Below, piece after piece: positions 44,830 to 54,791 of a DNA stretch of 64,000 nucleotides. The position numbers and the translations under genes were made by a program. This DNA comes from Mytilus trossulus (Eukaryota > Mollusca > Bivalvia > Mytilida > Mytilidae). The notes under the pieces were generated by a model. That model was not told the DNA's origin and made no database searches. It saw only the letters and a list, made by a program, of their open reading frames with translations. The stretch spans positions 69,165,999 to 69,229,998 of the forward strand of contig NC_086382.1 in the NCBI RefSeq assembly GCF_036588685.1, written 5' to 3'. Position 1 is the first letter of the stretch. Each line of letters starts with the position of its first letter.

Positions 44830-45650
44830 AGTATGAGCTTTTTGTTAGCTGTTGTAAATTTATTGACAAACGGGGGTGTTTGTAATATTACAAAATGTAT
44901 GTATGTCTCGGTATATAGTACGTACTTTACGAACGTCTACGCCAATAACTGTTTTAGTATCATCATCCTGTGCTTGCGGCAGATTTATACAAATATTCTC
45001 CGAGGTCTTATATTAGATGATGAACAGGTTTTTGGCCAGAGACGAAAACAGCTTATTTTTATTATCGCTTAGAGACAAGTCCAAGCAAGCGACACACACA
45101 TAAACATTTTCATGCACATTTTGAGTATATCCTATATTTTTTTTACAGTTTAAAGTAAACATTATTGTTTTTTGCTCTATAACAGTTCTACAAAGTTCAA
45201 GCTATCTCAGTCATTAAAATGAATTGATTAAGGTAAAAATTAACTTCTACTGAATAAACAAGAGAGGGTATACTGACATATATGTAGGGAAATAAATCTA
45301 CACTCTTTTATAGTCTTCTATAACCTACTTTGTTGGTGAGTTATGAAACATTAAGAGAAACCTAAATAGTAACGTAACATCACCAGGTGTACAAATTTTA
45401 TAATATACATGACAGAAAGTATCGACTCTTTATACGTTATTGCCTTTTGATGACGAAATTTGGCTTTTTTTGTGTGTCTTTCTCTTAAATCCTTTAAATT
45501 TATATTTCTCCTCTTTTATTCCGATTGAACTACAGTACCGCCTATCATACTGGACCCGAAAATAGACATTAATTATAATTTATCAGAATTCCTAAAATTG
45601 ACCGTCTACTTCTAACAATATCCCTGCTATAAATTGTTGGAGGTATCCGG
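44830..45650. other. No recognisable feature
   Basis: A 79-codon frame (44833-45072) has no domain signature. The rest is AT-rich. Confidence 0.4.
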
Positions 45651-45656
45651 GACAGT

Positions 45657-46653
45657 TTGCTTAGTTTCAAACTTATTAGACAAACTGTACACAAGTTCAT
45701 ACCTACGCTCTACCAGTGTTCAATGGATTTCAAATTGAAACAAAGATTTAATAGTTGGTGTCCACCTGATTTTAGAAAGAAGTGCAATACGAACAATCAG
45801 CCATTTTTCGTAGAAAACAGTTATAATCCAGAACGTTCGGATTTTCTTCGTGTCACCAACTCAAATATCGTTAAAACAGTGAGATGTTTCCGCTGTGGAC
45901 AAACAGGACATTTTTATAAACAATGCGCAGAAATAAGAATAAAATCAAAGAAAAAGCTTAACAGAGATTTCGAAATACTTTCCTCATTTATTCAGCTTAA
46001 AACTTGTGAGAATTTTCCTTTCTTTACCTTAGACGATGCAGAATTTCGTAAAGCAACACGAACAAATGCAATACTACATTTCCAGGTAAATTTCGCTCAG
46101 ACAGAAAATCGATTTTCTTAAGCAAGAAAACAGAACATTAAAATCGAAGCTCCAGAAAACAATTCCAAAATGCACAGAACTATCGCGAGAAATAGATATT
46201 CAGAATCTTGAAAACGATAAATTGGAGAGAACAATAAGAACATTCTACATCAAAATATCAGGACTGGACGTATCGGAAATAGCAAACCAAAAGAAGATAA
46301 AAGATTTAACCACTCGTTGCAGGAAATTAGAAACGGAAATAAACGCTTTAAGAAATGACTCTTGTGATTGTAAAATTCGAAATTCGTCGATGTCAAGGCC
46401 GATTCAAAGTAAAGGACAACCACGATCCATCCCGTGAAAGGAGAAGACAGTATTTTTATTAGACTCTGGGACAGAGTCTTATTTCAGTTGGAGGGAATTT
46501 GTGACAGCGATATCTTTCGCTTTGTTTTATTTCGTGGACATTCAAACTTTATTTAAAAGCAAGATACTATTGTTCATAAAATTGCCAGCTTACATGTTAA
46601 TCCATTTTAATCCTCTCATTGTCCATTCCCTGTTATCATATATATGTTTTTAA
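45657..46653 (+). pseudogene. CCHC zinc-knuckle and coiled-coil frame, broken; possibly gag-like
   Basis: The first frame (45657-46121, 154 codons) has a basic region and a retroviral-type zinc knuckle CFRCGQTGHFYKQC (C-x2-C-x4-H-x4-C, about residues 77-90). A +1 shift near 46100 leads into a second frame (46090-46437) that is strongly coiled coil (LKQENRTLKSKLQ, REIDIQNLENDKLERTI, LTTRCRKLETEINALRN). That frame meets a single TGA (46435) and stays open to 46653, where it begins with TVFLLDSGTESYFSW, which resembles the D-[ST]-G active-site loop of retropepsins. Seen: motifs and breaks. Inferred: a Gag-Pro relic of a retroelement, or a domesticated zinc-knuckle gene. The knuckle lying before the coiled coil is unusual for Gag. 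I find no LTRs and no reverse transcriptase next to it. Alternatively 46085 (CAGGTAAAT) is a true splice donor and the two frames are exons of a real gene with a distant acceptor. Confidence 0.5.
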
Positions 46654-46659
46654 TTGTAT

Positions 46660-47580
46660 AACTCGTTCATAGCATTACGTGAAAAATTTCATTATTACAT
46701 GTAGTTATGATTAAGTAAGATTATGTAATACATTTTTTATCGTTTCTATGCGAATGGGCAGTTGGATACCAGCAGTCAAGCTGTACGGACGTCGTGCATT
46801 TACAGTGACATTCATTGTGTTTAGTATAGAACACTTATTGGAATTACCATTTGTTGTACCTTACCGGAATATTTACCGTACTTTTATTGTAATTTATGTA
46901 TTGCACTATTGGAGAAGTTGTATATAAACCATCGTAAAGCTTAATTTAGTTTTGTTTCATCAGTATCCAGTGACTTTTCCCCCAAATTCTAAATATAACA
47001 GGAACGACAAATATCCCTGTTATATCTGCATGCGCATTAAGGATGATTTTTTTTCCATTGTTTGGAAAAACTCGTAGGAATAAAGTACAATTGTAAACGA
47101 CAAAAATGAGCAAGATAAGATTAACATTGAAATACTTTGTTCAAGAAATACATTTTAAACCACAATGTTGGAGCTTTGCTTTTCATGAACGTGCAAATAT
47201 ATCCAGGTTAGAAACGAAGGTTCTTTTGAGCCTTTATTTTAGATGTCTTATGATCATAGTGAGGGTATAGTATTGTATGAGTTTTTATCATTATTGCAGG
47301 TGATACTTTAAAAATTAATTATTTTCCTTTATTACAGTATAATTTAGAATTTATTGCACTATACTAACTACAGGTAGTTTGGGTTATGTTTTTGTTGTTT
47401 TTATTTCCCTTTTGTTTTAATAGTTTTAAGTAATTTGTTTTAATTGTCTGATAAATGCATTGAATATCCACATTGTATATCTAATTTTAATAATGCATTG
47501 TCCTCGGGCGATTAATCAAGGGAATATTGATTACACATATTTCGTTGAAATAAAAAAAAAAATCTTTTATTGACGTTGTA
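46660..47580. other. Gene-free stretch
   Basis: No gene. AATATCCCTGYTATA occurs here (47008) and before the zinc-knuckle frame (45617), but I see no longer repeat that would make them LTRs. Confidence 0.4.
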
Positions 47581-47584
47581 TAAT

Positions 47585-50130
47585 TCAATCGACTTCAACA
47601 ACATAATAGTAAATAAAATAACGTTTGTGGCTATCGTCTTCATCATCTCCATAAAGTGACATACAAAAACACAGGCATGTCAATGCAATAATGCCTATAA
47701 GAATGGCTGCGGACCAGGAAGATGCCCAACAACTCCAACCCATAGTATAACCTTCCGTCCAAACGATTATAGTCGAAGCAATATTCATTATCTCTACAAA
47801 ATTAAAATTAAAAACGTAGAATAAAAGAAAGAAAAATCATAAATTGACGTCAGGATGATTATACTTGTTTAAAATTTATAAATATTACCCTTTGTGTAAA
47901 AAGTATATCATATTGATACATATGGTATGAATAGCTCACTGTTTTCCTCTATATTTCGTATAATTTACAACCCACTGGGTTCCATATTTATTCTCGTCAT
48001 CAATCGTATCGAGAAACACAAAAAAATCATTCAAAAGTATTTTTGTTTCAATAATGAAAGTTAGAAGATAAGTTTACCGTTGAATTAGCTTAAAGTTGGT
48101 ATACGTGAGTAACCGGAGAACACGTATCTACTCTACAAATTCATATCGTCACCACCTCGGTCGTCTGGTCTGCGTGACAGTCAGTGCGTTAACCCACTGA
48201 TCCAAAGAATCGATTCCCTAGTTCAGTTGATTAAGACTGGCTTTATATATGTTCTACCTGTACTAAGGGGAAGCAACTCCGCTACACGTGAAACTTGGAA
48301 AAGACTCAATCTGTCATGGTGGCTTTCTATAATAGTTTACCTGTAATAGCAAACAAGAGTATTGCTCCTTGCTTCATTGACTTTTTATTGTCTTCGTTTA
48401 CATGAGCCAGGACAAGAATCAGTAGTACCAGTACAATAATGTTCCCAAGAATTATGGACAGTTCTAATCCAAACACTCTACTGTCTATAACTGGAAAAAA
48501 AGATATGTTTATCAGGCAACAGTATGTAACTGAATACGATAATTCACTGCAATATACTTCAAGTAAAAACTTCACTATGATCATGAAAATAGAATATATT
48601 CAAAAAGAGTTGTTAAAGACAGTACGGTGACCTATAATAATTATTAATTCATGTGTCATGTTGTCTCTTGTCCAGAGAGTTGTCTCGTTGGCGTTCATAC
48701 CACATCCTCTTTTTTATTTGACTACACCAACTATCAACACATATCCCATTCGAACATAATGGACACACGAGCAAAGAAAAATAACAACGAATAACAAAAG
48801 GGGTGGAGATACCAAAGGGTCATTCAAACTCAGAAATAAACTGACATCGCCATTGCTAATAAAAGAAAGAACAAACAAATACTAGTAAACAAAACATGTT
48901 TAATAGAAAATTATTTTAAGAGACGTAACAACACGAACCCCACCAAAAACTGGGAGTGATCTCAGGTGATGCGAAAGTCTCCGTCGTGTAGATAATGTTA
49001 TTACAAATCCGGTAAAATAGTCTTATTCGGCATGTAAATTTGATGAAAAGGGACGAGGATTGTAGTTACGACATAAGGAACATATCCGATATCATCTTTG
49101 AAACGGTTATTCCATAATAGCCAACCAACTCTTGCGAGCGTCCAACCTCCCTTAACCAAGGACTGTTGTGTAACAGCACACCAAACTAAAAAAAATGATT
49201 CACAATATAAGGGCTTAGCTTATCAAATCGACAAAGCGCACAGCAGTAGTACTATATTATATATAATAAAATAGTTTATGTCCCAGCTTAGATAAAAAAA
49301 AATAATAAAGGAATGAGAAACCTTTCTTTTTTCCTATTTTGAAACTACGATGTTTGTACGAAGTTCAACTTTGTCGTAATTTCAAGACAGATGGCGGATT
49401 CGGGGGTGGGGGCGAACAGGTCGTTAACCCTTGGATTTGACAAAGTATCGTGTTTTAGCTTAAGATCGTCAATATTGTCTTTAGTCTCGCTACACTCGGG
49501 GATATTTTTTTTTAATTTGATAGAATAACGCCCCTTTCAAAATCCAAGAACCGCCCCTAAAGGTAAAAATAGATTTGAACTGTGCAGTTTATCTGAGGTA
49601 GTTAATGCACATCTTAGCTGTGAATTATTCAAATTATAGCACAGTAAGAACAAAGAGATTTTACGTTTGCCAAGTGTTGACAGATTGTCCACTTGATGAC
49701 AAAAAGTCTGCAAGCAGCGTCATTAATTCAGCGAGAATAAAATATAATAAATATAATATCTATAAACACAGCGAATAAATGCTAAATAATGAACACTCTA
49801 TACAGCCAAATGTTCTAAACATTAATAGAATTGATAATTTGAATCGTAACGGTTATTCAATTTTTAATATAAACTTATTTTATCATTTTAAATGTGTGTT
49901 TGCAGATTAAATATAACAATTAGCCTACTGTCTGTTCCTCTACATTTCCCGCTGTCGCTGCATCCATAAAACAATCCCTGGTAGAAACATGTCTCATTGT
50001 TGGAATTAGCAATAGTTGAAGTATAGTTTTTAACACACTGTATATCCCAATTTGGAGAAAAGAAGCCAACAATTTGCAACACAAATATGAAAGAAAAGAA
50101 CATAATGAATATGAAAAATCCTGTCCCCAT
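47585..50130 (-). CDS. Claudin/PMP22-like four-transmembrane protein, copy 3
   Basis: The most compact copy: exons 50130-49929 (202 nt), 48490-48341 (150 nt), 47793-47585 (209 nt with TGA); introns of 1438 and 547 bp, both phase 1. Donors are GTAGGC (weaker than in the other copies) and GTAAAC; acceptors TTCCAG and TTGTAG. The spliced frame gives 186 residues. Exon 1: TM1, SPNWDIQC (Asn in place of the Tyr in other copies), sequons NYT and NET, C-x4-GLFYGC, GKCR. Exon 2: VIDSRVFGLEL, TM2, HVNEDNKKSMK. Exon 3: MNIAST, GWSCWASSWS, TM4 with Cys-rich end, an acidic stretch (GDDEDD) and the tail YYVVEVD. An AATAAA lies just after the stop (47571-47566). It is the best model for the family's gene structure. 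Membrane role is inferred from the fold alone. Confidence 0.8.
48120..48235 (+). mobile_element. Possible degenerate tRNA-derived SINE head
   Basis: CCTCGGTCGTCTGGTCTGCG and, 45 bp on, GAATCGATTCC loosely resemble polymerase III A and B boxes (B box with two mismatches). No tail is recognised. Weak. Confidence 0.25.
48622..48712 (+). mobile_element. Family A, 3' end only
   Basis: ACGGTGACCTATAATAATTA, GTCTCTTGTCCAGAGAGTTG and TCTCGTTGGCGTTCATACCA CATCCTC. Confidence 0.6.
48790..49150 (-). mobile_element. 3' part of the reverse-transcriptase family (copy 4)
   Basis: GGGTCATTCAAACTCAG, CAACACGAACCCCACCAAAA, TCTCAGGTGATGCGAAAG, GGATTGTAGTTACGACATAA and AACGGTTATTCCATAATAG match the tail of the copy at 34.3-34.6 kb; the coding part is absent. 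Confidence 0.6.
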
Positions 50131-50384
50131 GTTGGGCTTTGTAGTAGCTCGATATAATTACGTTTGTTTTAAACAGAAAGACGGTTTTAAGGAGGAAATC
50201 TTACACTGATATCGCACGACCCACGTCCAAAGATTAAAATGTAAGAGATTACAGTTGAACATATATAAAGAATTTAAATATGTATTCTATATTACACAGT
50301 CAGTCTTGTTAAAATTATTACGGATCACTCAGAACAGTACTTAAAATTTGTCAGGCGCAAATATATTTTTTTCCGTCGTACCAC

Positions 50385-50692
50385 TGTCTCAGCTCAGAGG
50401 AGAGTTTGCACAAAGTCAAGAGCCTGTTATTCAGTGGTTGTCGGTCATTGTTGTGTATCTGATTTATTTGTCGTTCATTATTTTTGTACATGTATAAGTC
50501 CGTTACTTAGTATTCTCGGTTTATCTCTCTAAACTTGTCATTTTGAGGCCTGTAGCTGACTATGCGGTATGGGTTTGCTCATTGTTGGATGTCGCACGGT
50601 GACCTATTCGTGCTTATTTCTGTGTCAGTTGGTCTCTAACTTGAGGATAATTTTCTCATTGACAATCATGCATCATCTTTTTATTTTTATAT
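50385..50692 (+). mobile_element. Dispersed repeat family A, diverged full copy
   Basis: It contains GTCAAGAGCCTGTTATTCAG, GACTATGCGGTATGGGTTTG, CGGTGACCTATTC and TTTTCTCATTGACAATCATG. Confidence 0.65.
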
Positions 50693-50699
50693 CAACCTT

Positions 50700-51300
50700 T
50701 CAAGCATGTCTGATTCATGAGAAATACAAATGATATAGCAACCCACCTACACAAATAACAAGAAGTGTACTCAATATTTCACTGAACTAAAAAGCAAGGC
50801 TTTTTACACTCTAGTTGTAGTCTCCGTGTTCTACACTGTTCCAGATAATTCATGTTTGAATAAAAATTCTCCTTAACAAAATATGAAGTCGTGCGATTTA
50901 TGCAAACACTAAACAATACACTGATTATGTGAAAAGTAACATATTTTATTGCATATTTACATTTTAAGTGCACAATTTCGAAAATATATGTAATATAATA
51001 TATTTGAAAAACTCATGTAAACAAGATTACGCCTCGTTTCACATGAATGTGAATTTAAACAACTTTATCAAAATTTAATGAGCACGTACATTTATATCGA
51101 TCACTTTAATGTACATCCTTTAAAATATCTTTATATATGCATTTTTTCGTACAAAGTAAAAACGAACGTTTCTTTTCTTTATCATTTTTTGTTTATTATC
51201 ATTTATTATTATTGCCAATTTGCTATTAATTATATTATTGTACTTGTGGTTATTAATTGAAATAGTTGACCTATTTATAACGCATAAGGTAGAAATGTAA
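50700..51300. other. No recognisable feature
   Basis: AT-rich; short frames on both strands without coding signs. Confidence 0.4.
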
Positions 51301-51364
51301 CTGTTCCGATAACTTACGGTACAATATCAAAGTATGTGTCAATGTTATCTAGAAGGAAGTTAAA

Positions 51365-51386
51365 GATTTCGCGGAAGACTATCATT
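51365..51386 (-). promoter_or_regulatory. Conserved upstream motif, copy 4
   Basis: GATTTCGCGGAAGACTATCA, 1.24 kb upstream of exon 1 of claudin-like copy 3. Flanks TTATCTAGAAGGAAGTTAAA and TTATTAATAACATTAC match the copy at 31643. Confidence 0.45.
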
Positions 51387-51544
51387 TTATCATAATTATC
51401 ATCTTTCAAGTTATTAATAACATTACGAATTTATGTATTCTCATAAGTGTTCCTATACCAGTGCAATTTCAATATTAAATGCAGCCCAAACTTTGTTTGG
51501 TTTTTAATTGGATCAAAAGTAAATCTATGATCTCAAAGCAAATA

Positions 51545-51680
51545 TGGTAATAATAAAATTGAAAATTGACATATGGAATATGTCAACAAGACAACAACCC
51601 AACAAAAGAGCAGAAAACAGTCGAAGGTCACCAATGGGTCGTCAAAGTAGTAACAAAACCAGCACCCGGAGGTTCCGTGT
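51545..51680 (+). repeat. Dispersed mussel repeat fragment
   Basis: TGGAATATGTCAACAAGACA ACAACCC, AGCAGAAAACAGTCGAAGGT CACCAATGGGTCGTC and CAGCACCCGGAGG. A related fragment (GAGAGACAACTATCATATAA, GACCACCAATGGGTCTT) lies at 57.67-57.75 kb. Confidence 0.55.
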
Positions 51681-51869
51681 TTGACTGCATCGTGTACATT
51701 TCCCCCTATATTATTATTGTCCTCCTCATGTGTTTGTGAGACACGTTTATGAAATCAAATGTTTCAGATTTTATTTGTTTCAGTTGAAATATCAAAATAT
51801 CAAGTCCAATACAGAATAGTAAGCTATTAATCCCATTATGATAAAATGTGCAAAAAAAATACACAAAGC

Positions 51870-52801
51870 CTCAGTCACACGTTATACCGGATAGCATGAA
51901 CGGACGCCTAACGGATCAAAATAAAAGTTGTCCGTTGACAAAATTGTTATCCGTTGGGAGTTCGTTGATATACTGACCGAATAAAACGGACGTGTAACGA
52001 ATGCATTACGGACACACCGAATATGCAACGTACGAGAAACGCAAACGTACCGGACAGAACGGATGTCGAACGTACATCCAACGGACGAGTACCGCATAAA
52101 ACAGACACATAGCGGAAGCGTACCGGATAAAACGGATGAACAAGATATACGGAAAAATTAAAGGCGACAATAATAATATATGTAAATCGAATAAATATTC
52201 AAAATGTTTCTGTATAACTGGTTTTGGTTTGTTCTTCGAAATGCTGCCAAAGGGCTGTGCCTGGTCTTAATAAGAGCTGCTGGATTGAGAAGACGTGCCT
52301 TAACTCTAAGATCGATTATGAATAATAAGAATTCATGAACCTTAAGAAATCTGACATACCAATAATTGGCATTTCTGACGCGAAATTTTCAATTGGCATT
52401 TATCCGTTTTACGGTTCCGTTCATCATCCGTTTTATTCGTTATACGTCCGGTAGAAGCCCGTTGGTGAATTTATCTTCCAGACCTCCAACGGATGTATAA
52501 CGGACACGTAACGAATACAAAACGGAAATGAAATGGACGAGTACCGTACAAAACGGACGCCTAACGTACGTTCAACGGACATTTTATCAGTTGGACGTCC
52601 GTTCAAATTTAGAACATGCTCAAAATTTTCCACCGGACAAGACGGGCGTCGACGGACAAAAAAAATGTACGCTTAACGGACATGCATTGGATATGGATGG
52701 ACGTCTAACGAATAAGATCGGACGTCTAATGGACATGAGCGGATTGAAAAAAAACACCGTTGGGCGTACGTTCGAGCTATCCGGTAAGATGTGACCGAGG
52801 C
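51870..52801. mobile_element. 0.93-kb DNA element with CCGGATAGC inverted ends and ACGGACG internal repeats
   Basis: The left end GCCTCAGTCACACGTTATAC CGGATAGC and the right end GCTATCCGGTAAGATGTGAC CGAGGC are inverted copies of about 28 bp. Both subterminal parts (51.9-52.14 and 52.4-52.79 kb) are made of variable ACGGACG/TAACGGA words, so short frames cross them on both strands. The centre (52.15-52.38 kb) is unique. No transposase. A second, truncated member is at 39.64-39.75 kb. Confidence 0.8.
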
Positions 52802-53155
52802 TAAATACCCTGATCTATTCACAAATGATATAGAAAAATACCAATATGACTGACATCAACTTTTAAAAGACCAGCATTGAATAACAAGCTCAGGAAGCGC
52901 CAATTCAAGAGATTGAAACATGCGTGTGAGCCCTTAACCTTTTATTCATCATGGTCAGAGGTGTAACATCACAATACATAAACACTCTGTAACAATCTGT
53001 TGGAGAGGATTTAACACTAATCATAAGAGACTACTTTAAGACAAAGGAAACAAAAGACATTAAATGCTTATTCCTTTGTCTATCTTTTGTTTAAAAGGTA
53101 TAATAATATCCCTTGACCTAGATAAAAAGGAGAAACATGGAGAATACACCAGCCT

Positions 53156-53410
53156 TTACAGCTGATTTCATTGAGTGTGTAGCTAAATGTGATGTATTTA
53201 CTTAGCTTGTTTGCTAGCTTCGAAGTTATTATTAGGTAAGGTATAATATCCACCTTTCGAAGTAGCCTAGTTCTACTGACAGATAGACGGACTAGTCTAT
53301 TCTTAAAGGAGGGTAGTTACCAAACCTAATAATGACTTCAGGGTTTAGCTAGCAAGTAAGCTAACCAAATATTTTACCTTTAGCTACACATTCAATGAAA
53401 TCGGCTGTAA
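53156..53410. mobile_element. 255-bp palindromic MITE-like element
   Basis: TTACAGCTGATTTCATTGAG TGTGTAGCTAAA ... GAAGTTATTATTAGGT on the left is inverted on the right as ACCTAATAATGACTTC ... TTTAGCTACACATTCAATGA AATCGGCTGTAA. Each arm is about 95 bp and the spacer about 60 bp. Confidence 0.8.
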
Positions 53411-53419
53411 TAATGCACT

Positions 53420-54780
53420 TAAGCATTCGCTGATGTTCTTGTTTCGGTTCTATTTAGAGCTTCAAATACAATGGTATTGTATGGAATCTTAGTGTTACGA
53501 ATTTACAGTGTAAGAAGGTTATAATATTTCTACAGTTATATATTTCCGATTTCTCTATGAGTTTCCCATTTAATCTTTTTATCGTTGAAAACTGTATCTA
53601 AAATCATCTTGGAGAAGACGTTACTAAGTTGAAAAACTTGTGTCTAATCCATTTGTCTCTTTTTGGAACAATAAATATTTTTGAACTATCAGACGCTTTC
53701 CTTTACAGTTGTTGCTAGAGTGCTCTCTTCGAGGTCCGCGTTCTAAGTATAAATATTGGGTAGCTATTCAGTTCAAATCGTCAGTTGTACCGCAGACAGC
53801 AGATAGTGAACATAAGAAAGGTTGGCACGGAAGTACTTTATAGCAAGCAGTCGGTTAAGTGTAATTGAAGAGTAGTGCTTGGAACCTGCGGACAGAATAT
53901 AGAAAGGCTGAGACTGTTGGTTCGGTACAGATTGTCCAAACAGGGCTGGTGCTAAGGTTTTGTGTCTCACATCTCTCACTTTTGCAGTGAGTGTTTGCTG
54001 ACATACCATTCCTTAGTGCTGCCCTGTTGTTCAGACAGTTATAGACATGTTTATTTGATAAAGTTTCAAATAAAAGTTTTAAAACAGTTGGAACAGTTTC
54101 CATACATTCGTTTTGATAGGTTTTAGCCGGTTTGATACACTAAGGTTAAGTCCCGTTTTAAAAATTTAGTTTTCAGACCAGTTCCAAACATTTAGGTTTC
54201 AGACAATAGTTCCAAACCGTCTGACTAGTTTCATATACACATTTAGGTTTCAGACCCGTTCCATACATTTAGGTTACAAACCAGTTCCATACATTTAGGT
54301 TTCAGACTTAAGTTTCAAACTGTAAGACTGAAAGGATTTTAAACAGTTTTATTTCAACAGCTTCGGGTGAGGTTGATAGGTGTTAAAAAATGTTTTATGT
54401 AGTAAAGTATTTGATAGTGTAAACTTTTTATTGAATTTAGAACTTTTGAATTGCTTTTTAAATCCCAGGAAACTGGTACGAACCCGATGATGAAAAATTA
54501 TTTTTGATTCAACTACGTAAACAATAAGCTTACTTGTTTCAACTGACAGTACCATATCTCAATGTTGTAAACACGTTTTAAAGAACCTCTGTTAATGCCA
54601 GCCAACTCTTTCGAAAAACATTGATTTGAGAAATGATAGCGTTTTAATGTAAATATTTTGTCATGTTTTGTCCATTACCCTTTTTTTTTGTTGAATCTCA
54701 GGTTTATATTCGCGTGATAACTGCGTACTTTGTAATACATGATTATAAAATGTTTTATATGATATACATGTAAGATTGTA
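53420..54780. other. Upstream region of the C-type lectin gene; short GTTTCAGAC repeat
   Basis: Between about 54120 and 54310, words such as CAGTTCCA.ACATTTAGGTT and TTTCAGAC recur four times at irregular spacing. No gene is seen. TATATGATA at 54757-54765 is a possible but unproven TATA-like element about 30 bp before the ATG. Confidence 0.4.
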
Positions 54781-54791
54781 CAGCTTTCACG

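Noticed and set aside
45580-47030. LTR pair around the zinc-knuckle frame
   Set aside because: Only a 15-base similarity (AATATCCCTGYTATA) is shared; no long direct repeat is visible.
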